64,000 nt of DNA from Cyanobacteria bacterium OH_CBrB_359 (GTDB lineage Bacteria > Cyanobacteriota > Vampirovibrionia > Gastranaerophilales > Gastranaerophilaceae). Within the stretch, counting starts at the first letter, position 1. Each line of letters starts with the position of its first letter. The notes beneath the pieces were generated by a model that worked only from the letters and a program-made list of their open reading frames with translations, was not told where the DNA came from and ran no database searches. Shown here one piece after another: positions 26,648 to 34,702 of the stretch. Position numbers and translations under genes: made by a program. Location: contig JAEZET010000003.1 in the NCBI GenBank assembly GCA_023433065.1, positions 1 to 64,000 on the forward strand. The letters are read 5' to 3'.

Positions 26648-27169
26648 ATGAAACAGGATAAAAATCAAAGTAATCAAAATAAATACGAACATTTCAACAA
26701 AAAAGAGCTGGTTGAAAAACTTGTTCCGCTTGTCGAAAATACAGCTATGCGCTACAATCTTTTGCCTGTAGAAATTGATTTTACAAAAGAAAATCACAGG
26801 TGGTTTTTGAGAATATTTTTATATTCGCCAGGGAAAGAAGTTACCCTAGACGATTGCGAAAAAGTTTCAAGAAGCTTGGGGGATTTTTTAGATGAGTTAA
26901 TACCTTTTAAATTCTATTTGGAAGTCAGCTCTCCAGGGCTTGAGCGTAAGTTTAAATCAGATAAAGAGTTTTTGATTTTTAAAGATAAAGATATTTTAAT
27001 TAAACTAAAAGAACCGCTTGAGGGTGAAAAAGAAAATCAATTTGTTGGAAAAATCATTGACTTTGATGGAATTCAAGGACTTACATTATACAGTTATAAA
27101 GATAAAAAAGAAATTTTAATACCAAAAGAAAGCATACATTCAGCAAGATTATACGCAAAGGATATATAG
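26648..27169 (+). CDS. rimP: Ribosome maturation factor RimP
   Basis: 30S assembly factor. The N-terminal domain (ELVEKLVPLVENTAMRYNLL) and the hallmark VSRSLGDFLDEL...FYLEVSSPGLERK are present. 173 residues from ATG 26648, preceded by GGTAAGG; a TTG at 26636 is less likely. It is followed 10 bp later by nusA, the conserved rimP-nusA order. Confidence 0.94.
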   Translation: MKQDKNQSNQNKYEHFNKKELVEKLVPLVENTAMRYNLLPVEIDFTKENHRWFLRIFLYSPGKEVTLDDCEKVSRSLGDFLDELIPFKFYLEVSSPGLERKFKSDKEFLIFKDKDILIKLKEPLEGEKENQFVGKIIDFDGIQGLTLYSYKDKKEILIPKESIHSARLYAKDI

Positions 27170-27179
27170 GAGAATAAAA

Positions 27180-28409
27180 ATGATAAAAATCGGAACAGCA
27201 CTGTTTGAAGCTTGTGAACAGTTAGAACGTGAAAAGGGTATTACCAAAGAAGTTATTATTGCTTCTCTTTGTGATGCTATGGTTACAGCTTATAAAAAAC
27301 ATATTAAAGTTAAGGAAGCTCCAAATGTAGAGGCTATTCTTGATGAGCAGACAGGTGAAATTGGGGTTTTTAGAACAAAGCTTGTTGTTGAGACGGTCGA
27401 AGATGAAAATGTTGAAATTTCTCTTGAAGAAGCCAAAGAAATCGATGATGAAGTTGAACTGGAAGATGAAGTTAAGATTGAAGTTACCCCTGAAAACTTT
27501 GGAAGAATAGCTGCCCAATCTGCTAAACAGGTTATAACTCAAAGAATAAGAGAGGCTGAAAGAAAGCTTGTTCTTGACGAATTTTTAGATAAAAAAGGTA
27601 CTTTGACAACAGGTATTATACAAAGAGTAGAAAATAGAAACGTCATTGTTAATATAGGAAAAACTGATGCGATTATGCCTGTTAAAGAGCAAATCCCCGG
27701 TGAATATTATAAGAGCGGTAACAGAATAAGAGTTTTTGTTTTAAATGTTAAAGAAACTTCAAGGCTTCCTCAGGTTATTGTTTCTCATGCGCATGCTGAG
27801 ATTGTAAGAGAATTATTTGAGCTTGAGGTTCCTGAAATTGAAGATGGAATTGTTGAAATTAAATCAATTTCAAGAGAAGCAGGATTTAGAACAAAAATTG
27901 CTGTTTCAAGTAATGACCCTGATGTAGACTCTGTAGGTGCTTGTATAGGACCAAGAGGAAGCAGAATTCAGACTATCATCGGTGAATTAAAAAATGAAAA
28001 AATTGACATAGTAAGATACTCTGATGATCCTGTTGAATATATAGTAAACGCTTTATCACCAGCAAGGATTGTTTCTGTTGATATACTTGCAGAGGACGAA
28101 AATTCTAAAGAAGCGCTTGTTATTGTTCCTGATGACCAGTTGAGTCTGGCAATCGGAAGAGAAGGTCAAAACGTTCGCCTTGCCCATAAACTTACAGGCT
28201 GGAAAATAGATATAAAGAGCGTTTCTCAGGCTGAAAATTACGAACGTCAGCAGTCTGAGGCTCAAGAAGCAGCTGAAGAGGAAGAAGTCGAAGACAAAAT
28301 TGGTCTTGAAGAAGAAATAGAAGAACAAGAGTATGTTCTTGATGCAGAAGATATTGGTGAACTCTCTGCTAATGAAGAACCTGCTCAAGAAGCTGTTGGA
28401 GAAGAATAA
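27180..28409 (+). CDS. nusA: Transcription termination/antitermination factor NusA
   Basis: N-terminal RNA-polymerase-binding domain (1-125), S1 domain (about 135-205, GIIQRVENRNVIVNIGKTDAIMP), KH1 (about 230-280, with CIGPRGSRIQ) and KH2 (about 300-345, AIGREGQNVRLA) are in order. The C-terminal 60 residues are strongly acidic, replacing the acidic repeats of E. coli NusA. 409 residues is typical outside Proteobacteria. The GGAG ribosome site sits 8 nt upstream. Confidence 0.95.
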   Translation: MIKIGTALFEACEQLEREKGITKEVIIASLCDAMVTAYKKHIKVKEAPNVEAILDEQTGEIGVFRTKLVVETVEDENVEISLEEAKEIDDEVELEDEVKIEVTPENFGRIAAQSAKQVITQRIREAERKLVLDEFLDKKGTLTTGIIQRVENRNVIVNIGKTDAIMPVKEQIPGEYYKSGNRIRVFVLNVKETSRLPQVIVSHAHAEIVRELFELEVPEIEDGIVEIKSISREAGFRTKIAVSSNDPDVDSVGACIGPRGSRIQTIIGELKNEKIDIVRYSDDPVEYIVNALSPARIVSVDILAEDENSKEALVIVPDDQLSLAIGREGQNVRLAHKLTGWKIDIKSVSQAENYERQQSEAQEAAEEEEVEDKIGLEEEIEEQEYVLDAEDIGELSANEEPAQEAVGEE

Positions 28410-28527
28410 AAAATATCAAATTACCGATTTGATTATATAAAAACTAGTATATAATTAACTTATATATCTATATGCATGTTTTTTTTCTTGAGTTAAAATA
28501 AAACAGTATTGGAAAGAGTTGATTTAT

Positions 28528-30660
28528 ATGAGAAATAAATTTTTATATTTTTTGATAGTGTTTGCAATTTTGTCTAATTTTGCCTATGCGGAAGATGATT
28601 ATTATCCTAGTCAGTATTATGAAAACGGCACAAGGTACTTGCAAAGCTATCAATACAGCAGTGCAATTATTGAATTTAAAAAAGCATTGAGAGAAAATCC
28701 TCAGGATAATTCTTCAAAAGTAGGTTTGATAAATTCATATATAGCAAGAGCTGCCTATTATAACAATAAAAGCTCCGAGTATACAAAAGCGGCTAACGAT
28801 TTACGCTCTGCTCTTTTTTATATGAAGTATTACGATGATGTTTCTGTTGACTATTCTACAATGCAGGCAATGGGTGCAACCCAACAAAATCTTGATACGG
28901 TATTAAATACAGTTAGCTTTGATAAATCGCCCAGAAATAGATATACTACCGCAAAAGCTCTTCGTACCCAGGGTGAGTTTGCTGCAAGTGCATATGAGTA
29001 TTATCAAATAATTGATGATAATAACTTTAGAAAAGATTCTTATATTGCAATTGGCGATATAATGAATATTCTTGCACTTCCACAGAAATCCGCATTTTAT
29101 TATGAAAGAGCAGTTAAACTTGATGCTAAAAACGTAGATTTGCATTTGAAATTGGCAAGAGCATATGAAGCAATAGGAAATACAGAAGGTGCTGCTAATG
29201 AATATAATTATGCACTTCAAAATTCCTCTGAAAAGGAAGATATTTTAGTTTCTCTCGAAAAAATCTGGCAGCAAAAAGTTGCAGCAGCTCCAAATGATGC
29301 AGAAGCTCATGCAAACCTTGGTGCTGTTTACCAGAAACAGGGAAATTATCAGGGGGCAATGGAAGAGTATAAAAAAGCTGAAGCAATTAATCCTTCAAAT
29401 GCCACAACCAGATTGAACCTTGGAACATTATACCAGAGCCAGAAGAATTATGATGGTGCGATTGCAGTTTACAATTCTATTTTGCAGCTTTATCCAAACC
29501 ATGTTCAGGCTCATATATATAAAGCACAGTGTTTAAAAGAGTTAGGTCAAAATGAAGAGGCAATTAGAGAATATAAACTCGCTTCAAGCTATGATCCAAC
29601 TAATAATGAAGCTAAGAGCCAGCTTTTTGATTTGTTAAAATCAACAATGCCTGCAGAACAGGTACTGTCTTACTTGTATCAGAACGTACAAAATCAGCCT
29701 ATGAGCGCTTCAACTTATTATGATTTTGCATATGAACTACATAAAGCAGGTAAATTAGATGATTCAATAACATACTATAACGAAACAATAAAATTTGATC
29801 CGAAAAATGTTGATGCCTACATAAATTTATCGCAGGTTTACAGGCAGAAGAAAAATTTAAGCTTGGCATTATCTACTATTACGAATGCTAAAGGATTGTT
29901 CCCTGAAAATCTTGAGGTTAAGAAACAGTATGATTCTATAAAAGCAGAAATCTCTAATAATGTATATGGCGAAGCCACAAAATTATTCGAGCAGGGTAAC
30001 TATCAACTTGCTATAACTAATTATTCTAAAGTGCAGCCTCCTACCCCAGATTCTCTTGTCGGAATTGCAGCTTGTTATCAGGCATTAGAAAATTATAAAT
30101 TTGCCCTGGACTACTATAAAAAAGCGCTTGCTCTTAAGCCTTCAGATCCTGATATTTTATATTATATTGGTTCAATATATCTGAATATGGATGATTATAT
30201 AAATGCAAAATCTTACCTTAATAAAGCTATTGCAATTGATAAAAACAATGAAAAAGTAAAAAATCTTATAAAATTCATTGTGGAGCAGGAAAATAACACT
30301 CAATTAGAAAAAGCTCTAAACTATTATGATGTCAAAAAGTATGTTGAGGCAATGAAAATCTTAAATGATATTTTATTTAAAGATTCAAAAAATGCAACAG
30401 CTTACTATTACAGAGGAATGGTTTACGATGCTCAATCAAAATATTCACTAGCCATAATGGATTATCAAAATGCGATTAGAAACAGCAGTGATTTGACATT
30501 AGCATATTATTCACTTGCTATAGATTATGATTCATTAGGTAAATATAAAGAAGCATTGATCAATTATAGAAAATATCTTGAAACAAAACCTGAAGAAAAT
30601 GATTATACAAAATATGCAAGAAAAAGAACTCTTGAACTCAGAAAATATGACACAAAATAA
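28528..30660 (+). CDS. Exported tetratricopeptide-repeat protein (paralogue of the 8820 gene)
   Basis: ATG 28528 gives a signal peptide (MRNKFLYFLIVFAILSNFAYA|ED); GGAAAGAG lies 9 nt before it, whereas a TTG at 28519 would abut that site. The remaining 690 residues are about 17 TPR units; APNDAEAHANLGAVYQKQGN is a textbook repeat. The last 230 residues match the TPR protein at 8820 segment by segment. It probably acts as a periplasmic scaffold. The dihydrouridine synthase gene starts inside its last codons. Confidence 0.86.
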   Translation: MRNKFLYFLIVFAILSNFAYAEDDYYPSQYYENGTRYLQSYQYSSAIIEFKKALRENPQDNSSKVGLINSYIARAAYYNNKSSEYTKAANDLRSALFYMKYYDDVSVDYSTMQAMGATQQNLDTVLNTVSFDKSPRNRYTTAKALRTQGEFAASAYEYYQIIDDNNFRKDSYIAIGDIMNILALPQKSAFYYERAVKLDAKNVDLHLKLARAYEAIGNTEGAANEYNYALQNSSEKEDILVSLEKIWQQKVAAAPNDAEAHANLGAVYQKQGNYQGAMEEYKKAEAINPSNATTRLNLGTLYQSQKNYDGAIAVYNSILQLYPNHVQAHIYKAQCLKELGQNEEAIREYKLASSYDPTNNEAKSQLFDLLKSTMPAEQVLSYLYQNVQNQPMSASTYYDFAYELHKAGKLDDSITYYNETIKFDPKNVDAYINLSQVYRQKKNLSLALSTITNAKGLFPENLEVKKQYDSIKAEISNNVYGEATKLFEQGNYQLAITNYSKVQPPTPDSLVGIAACYQALENYKFALDYYKKALALKPSDPDILYYIGSIYLNMDDYINAKSYLNKAIAIDKNNEKVKNLIKFIVEQENNTQLEKALNYYDVKKYVEAMKILNDILFKDSKNATAYYYRGMVYDAQSKYSLAIMDYQNAIRNSSDLTLAYYSLAIDYDSLGKYKEALINYRKYLETKPEENDYTKYARKRTLELRKYDTK

Positions 30661-31624
30661 CAAAAAGTTAAAAATCGGGAGTTTGGAATTGAATAGTTGC
30701 GTTAGCCTTGCCCCTATGGCAGGTATAACTGATTATGTGCAACGAAAATTAGTTAGGAAATATTCGAGAACTTGTCTGTTAACAACTGAGATGGTAAGTT
30801 CTGAGGCATTAGTGCAAAATCCCAGAGGAACAATACTTTGTTCTGAAGAATCCGAGCATCCTGTTGCTTTTCAATTATCAGGGCACAAACCGCATATTAT
30901 GGCGAAGGCAGCTAAAATACTTGAAAAAAGAGCATCAATTATAGATATTAATATGGGTTGTCCTGTCGGTAAAATTGTAAAAGGTTCTGACGGGTGCGCA
31001 TTAATGAGAAATCCTAATTTGGCTTCTGACATAATTAAAGCAGTTAAAGATGAGGTTAATCTGCCTGTAACTTGCAAATTTAGGCTCGGATGGCATAGTA
31101 CTGAGAAAAATTTTGTTGAGTTCGCCGAATTAATGCAAAAATCAGGAGCTGATGCCATTACCGTTCACGCAAGAACAAAGGTGCAGCTATATTCAGGAAA
31201 AGCTGACTGGGCAGAACTTTCTAAGCTTAAAAATGCTGTTGATATTCCGGTTTTTGCTAATGGTGATATAAGTTCAGTGCAAAATGCTGTTGAATGCCTT
31301 GATGCTACAAAAGCTGACGGGATTGCTGTAGCAAGAGGCTGCATAGGAAATCCGGATTTGCTTTATAGAATAGAGTATTATCTTTTGACAGGTTCTATGC
31401 TTGAAGAACCTTCTTTGGGTGAGAAAATTGATATTTTAAAAGAGCATCTGGATATGGAGATTGCACTCAGAGGCGAAGAAGTCGGAATCAAGTTTATGAG
31501 AAAATTTTATCCTTATTATATAAAAGGTGTTAGAGGTTCTTCAGAGTTTCGTTTTAACCTCGTCAGAGAGGATTCATATTCAAAAATTCTTGAAATTTTA
31601 GATAAGGTTAAAGAACGTGTGTAA
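30647..31624 (+). CDS. dusB: tRNA-dihydrouridine synthase (DusB-like)
   Basis: FMN enzyme that reduces uridines in tRNA D-loops. Motifs in order: LAPMAGITDYVQRKLVRKY, INMGCPVGKIVKGSDGCALM (catalytic Cys in NMGCP), CKFRLGW, ITVHARTKVQLYSGKADW and GIAVARGCIGNPDLL. ATG 30647 gives 325 residues and overlaps the TPR gene by 14 bp; an upstream in-frame start at 30578 would overlap by 83 bp and is unlikely. The DusB subgroup is the common one outside Gammaproteobacteria, so the symbol is tentative. Confidence 0.9.
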   Translation: MTQNNKKLKIGSLELNSCVSLAPMAGITDYVQRKLVRKYSRTCLLTTEMVSSEALVQNPRGTILCSEESEHPVAFQLSGHKPHIMAKAAKILEKRASIIDINMGCPVGKIVKGSDGCALMRNPNLASDIIKAVKDEVNLPVTCKFRLGWHSTEKNFVEFAELMQKSGADAITVHARTKVQLYSGKADWAELSKLKNAVDIPVFANGDISSVQNAVECLDATKADGIAVARGCIGNPDLLYRIEYYLLTGSMLEEPSLGEKIDILKEHLDMEIALRGEEVGIKFMRKFYPYYIKGVRGSSEFRFNLVREDSYSKILEILDKVKERV

Positions 31625-31886
31625 GAAATTTTATGTTTATATATTAGAAACTGAGAATAATAAGCTCTATTGCGGTTATACAGATGATGTTGATAAAAGA
31701 TTCCAAAAACATCTTGAAGGCACGGCTTCTAAATTTACAAGAGCAAATAGGCCTTCTAAAATTGTTTATATCAGAGAATTTGACACAAAAAATGAAGCCA
31801 TGAAAGAAGAATACAGGATAAAGCATCTCTCACGCAATGATAAGTTAAAGATAATTACATTGCATAAAAAATCCCTTACAACATAG
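31617..31886 (+). CDS. GIY-YIG superfamily small protein (UPF0213/YhbQ-like)
   Basis: A stand-alone GIY-YIG domain of 89 residues: FYVYILETENNKLYCGYTDD carries the two half-motifs, then KFTRANRPSKIVYI and EEYRIKHLSRNDK. The family is linked to nuclease activity of uncertain biological role. It starts at a GTG inside the last codons of the dihydrouridine synthase gene, so it is translationally coupled to it. Confidence 0.88.
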   Translation: MCKKFYVYILETENNKLYCGYTDDVDKRFQKHLEGTASKFTRANRPSKIVYIREFDTKNEAMKEEYRIKHLSRNDKLKIITLHKKSLTT

Positions 31887-31906
31887 GATTTAATTAAATA
31901 AATTAA

Positions 31907-32275
31907 CTAAATACTTCTTAAACTTTCGCCAAGAGCAGTGACACCTTCTAATGTTTTTAAGTCATCTGCTTCTATATAAGTAACAGCTCTTGCTTTTTGT
32001 ATCATTGGTCTGCAGATTGTTATGCCGTCTCTTTTAAATACAACTATATCTTTGCCGTAAATATTTTCCAGGCTACTACCCGGGTTGTAAGTATCTATAG
32101 TGATTTCGGGTTGAACTGATTTCGCTTCATTTACTCTCAAATTGTAGTAAGCAAGTGCTTTTTTATCTTCCTGATAGCGCTGTTTTCCATCTTCTATTTG
32201 GGATTTTATTTCTTTTGAGAATTTGGCGCAGAAATTAGGATTTGAATTTATTGTATTTATTTTCGATATTTGCAT
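31907..32275 (-). CDS. Unknown 122-residue protein with an N-terminal aromatic-glycine-like motif
   Basis: Not recognised. AAAGGA precedes the ATG. Near the N-terminus NPNFCAKFSKE (residues 12-22) is a variant of the FxG segment of other proteins here. The middle is charged and helical. VVFKRDGITICRPMIQ reads as two beta strands. There is no signal peptide or membrane helix. Confidence 0.6.
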   Translation of the reverse strand: MQISKINTINSNPNFCAKFSKEIKSQIEDGKQRYQEDKKALAYYNLRVNEAKSVQPEITIDTYNPGSSLENIYGKDIVVFKRDGITICRPMIQKARAVTYIEADDLKTLEGVTALGESLRSI

Positions 32276-32344
32276 AATATTTTCCTTTCTAAGATTTTAA
32301 TTGTATAATTCTTAAAAAAAAAATAATTTGTTAGCAAAATAATA

Positions 32345-32371
32345 AAAAGACCGATTAGTACTCGGTCTTAT
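32345..32371 (-). terminator. Terminator downstream of tRNA-Cys
   Basis: AAGACCGA and TCGGTCTT pair around a 7-nt loop. On the minus strand the stem is followed by TTTATTATT. It closes the tRNA-Gly/tRNA-Cys transcript. Confidence 0.8.
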
Positions 32372-32376
32372 TATTA

Positions 32377-32447
32377 GGCGGCACCCAGATTCGAACTGGG
32401 GGATAAAAGCTTTGCAGGCTTCTGCCTTACCACTTGGCCATGCCGCC
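32377..32447 (-). tRNA. tRNA-Cys (GCA)
   Basis: A 71-nt cloverleaf with acceptor GGCGGCA, anticodon loop CTGCAAA (anticodon GCA) and T-arm GTTCGAATC. No CCA is encoded. Confidence 0.95.
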
Positions 32448-32479
32448 ATATTAACATATTTTATTTTTAAAAAAGGAAC

Positions 32480-32529
32480 AATAAATTAGTTATATAGCTA
32501 ATTTATTGGATATATCCTCAATAAATTAG
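32480..32529 (-). repeat. Three alternating copies of a 9-10-bp element between two tRNA genes
   Basis: AATAAATTAG at 32480-32489 and its complement at 32498-32507 form a perfect 10-bp hairpin. A third copy (ATAAATTAG) ends at 32529, in the tRNA-Gly acceptor end, and can also pair with the middle one around a GGATATATCC palindrome. On the minus strand the second hairpin is followed by TTCCTTTTTTT, so it may be a weak terminator that lowers tRNA-Cys relative to tRNA-Gly. Confidence 0.5.
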
Positions 32530-32600
32530 CGGAAGACGAGGCTCGAACTCGCGACATTCTGCTTGGAAGGCAGATGCTCTACCAACTGAGCTACTTCCGC
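32528..32600 (-). tRNA. tRNA-Gly (TCC)
   Basis: A 73-nt cloverleaf with acceptor GCGGAAG/CTTCCGC, D-arm AGCTCAGTTGGTAGAGC, anticodon loop CTTCCAA (anticodon TCC) and T-loop GTTCGAGCC. No encoded CCA. Confidence 0.95.
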
Positions 32601-32609
32601 ATAAATTTG

Positions 32610-32638
32610 AGTTTACTATAAAGGTTTTAAATTTTCAA
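32610..32638 (-). promoter_or_regulatory. Promoter of the tRNA-Gly/tRNA-Cys unit
   Basis: Minus-strand TTGAAA, 17 nt, TAAACT; the tRNA begins about 9 nt past the -10. The same unusual -10 (TAAACT) with 17-nt spacing precedes tRNA-Pro, which supports both. Confidence 0.55.
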
Positions 32639-32678
32639 TACTATAATTTATTATAAGAATAAAGTTTAGTATATTAGA

Positions 32679-34217
32679 TTAGTATTTTAGTTTTTTAAAT
32701 TCAAGTTTTTGATTATAATTTTTTCCCCTTTCAGTATCTATTTCTTTTTGGAATTTTGTTTTTTCTTGTTCTGACATATCTTTTATCTCACTTGGTGCAA
32801 TATCAATATTGTAAATTCTTTTAAAATAATAAGTCATTACATGTTGCGGTTCTCCCAAAAAAGAAATTAATATTGGTTTAGGTCCATTTTGATTGTTGTA
32901 TTGGGTAAAAAATGCTTTATCTCTTAGGTAGAAACTTATTTTTTTTATTCGTATTAGATTCTCAATTTCAGCTATTTTTGATTTAAAGTCGATTTGATTA
33001 AAGGCATATATTGTCAGTATAGTAAGTATAATTGAGGTTATAAAAGATTGCCTTTTAAGTTGTATCCTTTTAAGTATAATCGATATCGGAATGAATGATA
33101 TTAGTATAAAAACTAACATAAATAAAGGTTTAAAATCAGGATGGGAAATGAAATATTTTGTTGGATATCCCGGCGGTGTTTCTTTAAATAATAAAATGAA
33201 ATGCGTAAATAATGCAATAGTGATAGATATTGAAAAGGCAGCGGCTCTTTTTTTTAAATCATGTGGGGTTTTAAAAAAGCTTAATAATAAAATTGAAATA
33301 ATGGTTAAAGCTATAAATAAGTAATTTGGTAGTAGAACATCTTTTATTAAATATCCCAAACAACTATAAATTTCTGAGAAGTTAATTAATTTTATTTCTT
33401 TTAAAGATCCAACGTTTTCTTTTATAAAAAAATTTGCCCAAAACATTTTTGTATTTAATAATATTACAAGTCCTATTATGTTTGAAAACAAAGGATAGTA
33501 AAGCTTGTGATTATTTATTTTATTGTATTTTTTCTTGTTTCTCAATACATCTATGAATGTAAAAATAAATACAAGAATTGTTCCCATTGCAAGGGTTATT
33601 TCTGATGTAATCGGTAATATAAAAGAAATCAATGACAAAATAATTAGGTCAGAAGTATTTAATTTATTATTATAAACTATTTTTTTTTGCCAAAGTAAAA
33701 GAAATAAAGTAAAAGGAACAATAGGAAAAAATAACCTAAAAAAACAAGTTAGACCGGTAATAGAGTAATTCCAACTGAATATAGTATACCAAGTTAACAG
33801 ATAGCAAATAATTAATGATATCGGGAAAAGGATGTTATTTTTTTTTAATTTTATAAATAAAAAATGAGAAAGACACAATGGTATAAGTGTTAATAATATG
33901 CTTCTTATAACTGAACCATAAGAAATCGAAAAGTCTTGTATATTTATGTTAAATAAATCCGGGATTAGTTTTGCAATTAGTACATTTAAAAAATATGAAA
34001 AATAAAAGCCATGATCAGGCGTAGATATAAAGTAAGCCAAATAATTCTTTACATCTATGCCGTTGGCAAGAGATGCACATATGTCATCATTCCAAATGAT
34101 TAATCCTGATAATATTTTTATGTTCAAAATGGCTAAAATAATTAAAATAATATAATAAATTAGGACAAAGATATTATTAAATATAAACTGTTTCTTTTGA
34201 TTAGGTTCCATAGCCAT
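32679..34217 (-). CDS. Polytopic membrane protein, possibly GT-C-like or DUF6056-like
   Basis: The 512 residues contain about ten or eleven hydrophobic helices and a soluble C-terminal region of about 110 residues. An acidic pair lies just after the first helix (LIIWNDDICASLANG), the position where lipid-linked-sugar (GT-C) transferases carry a catalytic Asp in the first periplasmic loop. The overall plan resembles DUF6056 and oligosaccharide-polymerase-like proteins. I infer a role in surface glycan assembly or export with low certainty. The base composition is even more AT-rich than its neighbours. It is isolated from other glycan genes. Confidence 0.6.
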   Translation of the reverse strand: MAMEPNQKKQFIFNNIFVLIYYIILIILAILNIKILSGLIIWNDDICASLANGIDVKNYLAYFISTPDHGFYFSYFLNVLIAKLIPDLFNINIQDFSISYGSVIRSILLTLIPLCLSHFLFIKLKKNNILFPISLIICYLLTWYTIFSWNYSITGLTCFFRLFFPIVPFTLFLLLWQKKIVYNNKLNTSDLIILSLISFILPITSEITLAMGTILVFIFTFIDVLRNKKKYNKINNHKLYYPLFSNIIGLVILLNTKMFWANFFIKENVGSLKEIKLINFSEIYSCLGYLIKDVLLPNYLFIALTIISILLLSFFKTPHDLKKRAAAFSISITIALFTHFILLFKETPPGYPTKYFISHPDFKPLFMLVFILISFIPISIILKRIQLKRQSFITSIILTILTIYAFNQIDFKSKIAEIENLIRIKKISFYLRDKAFFTQYNNQNGPKPILISFLGEPQHVMTYYFKRIYNIDIAPSEIKDMSEQEKTKFQKEIDTERGKNYNQKLEFKKLKY

Positions 34218-34702
34218 TAATGCTGAATAATTCTTACGTATTATAACATCATTATCTTATATTGTATACATAGCTAATACTAGTTATATCATTATTGAAA
34301 AAAACTAAATGTATATATCAGCTTACATGACCTGAGATTCAATCTAAGACAGGCTAAAGTATTGGCAGCAAAAAACTTTATAATAACCTTGTAAATCACA
34401 TGATACAGTATTTATTCGTGATAGACATTCAATCTGCTTTAAAATAGATTTAAAAGTAGAATCAAAACATTTATTAGAAATAGCATATAAAACATTAGGT
34501 TTGTTTTTAGCTTTCATATTGTTTTAATTTACTACCTTAAATTTAATTATAATATTTTAATCGAATCTTTGTATCCAAATTAGCAAAAAATATTCGTTTT
34601 AGGGTTTATAAAATTTAAAGTTAGTTAATAATATCAAGGTTTTATGCAGGTTAATTATATTTATAGAAGTTTTGATAAAAGCATAACTGATAGAAGATAT
34701 TT
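34218..34702. other. 485-bp AT-rich intergenic region between divergent genes
   Basis: No well-supported gene. A 57-codon minus-strand frame (34344-34517) has no ribosome site and no recognisable similarity. It must contain the promoters for the flanking divergent genes. GATAGAAG just before 34703 is the ribosome site of the plus-strand gene. Confidence 0.4.

Noticed and set aside
34344..34517. 57-codon minus-strand frame in the 34.2-34.7 kb gap
   Set aside because: No ribosome site, no similarity recognised and a composition typical of random AT-rich DNA.
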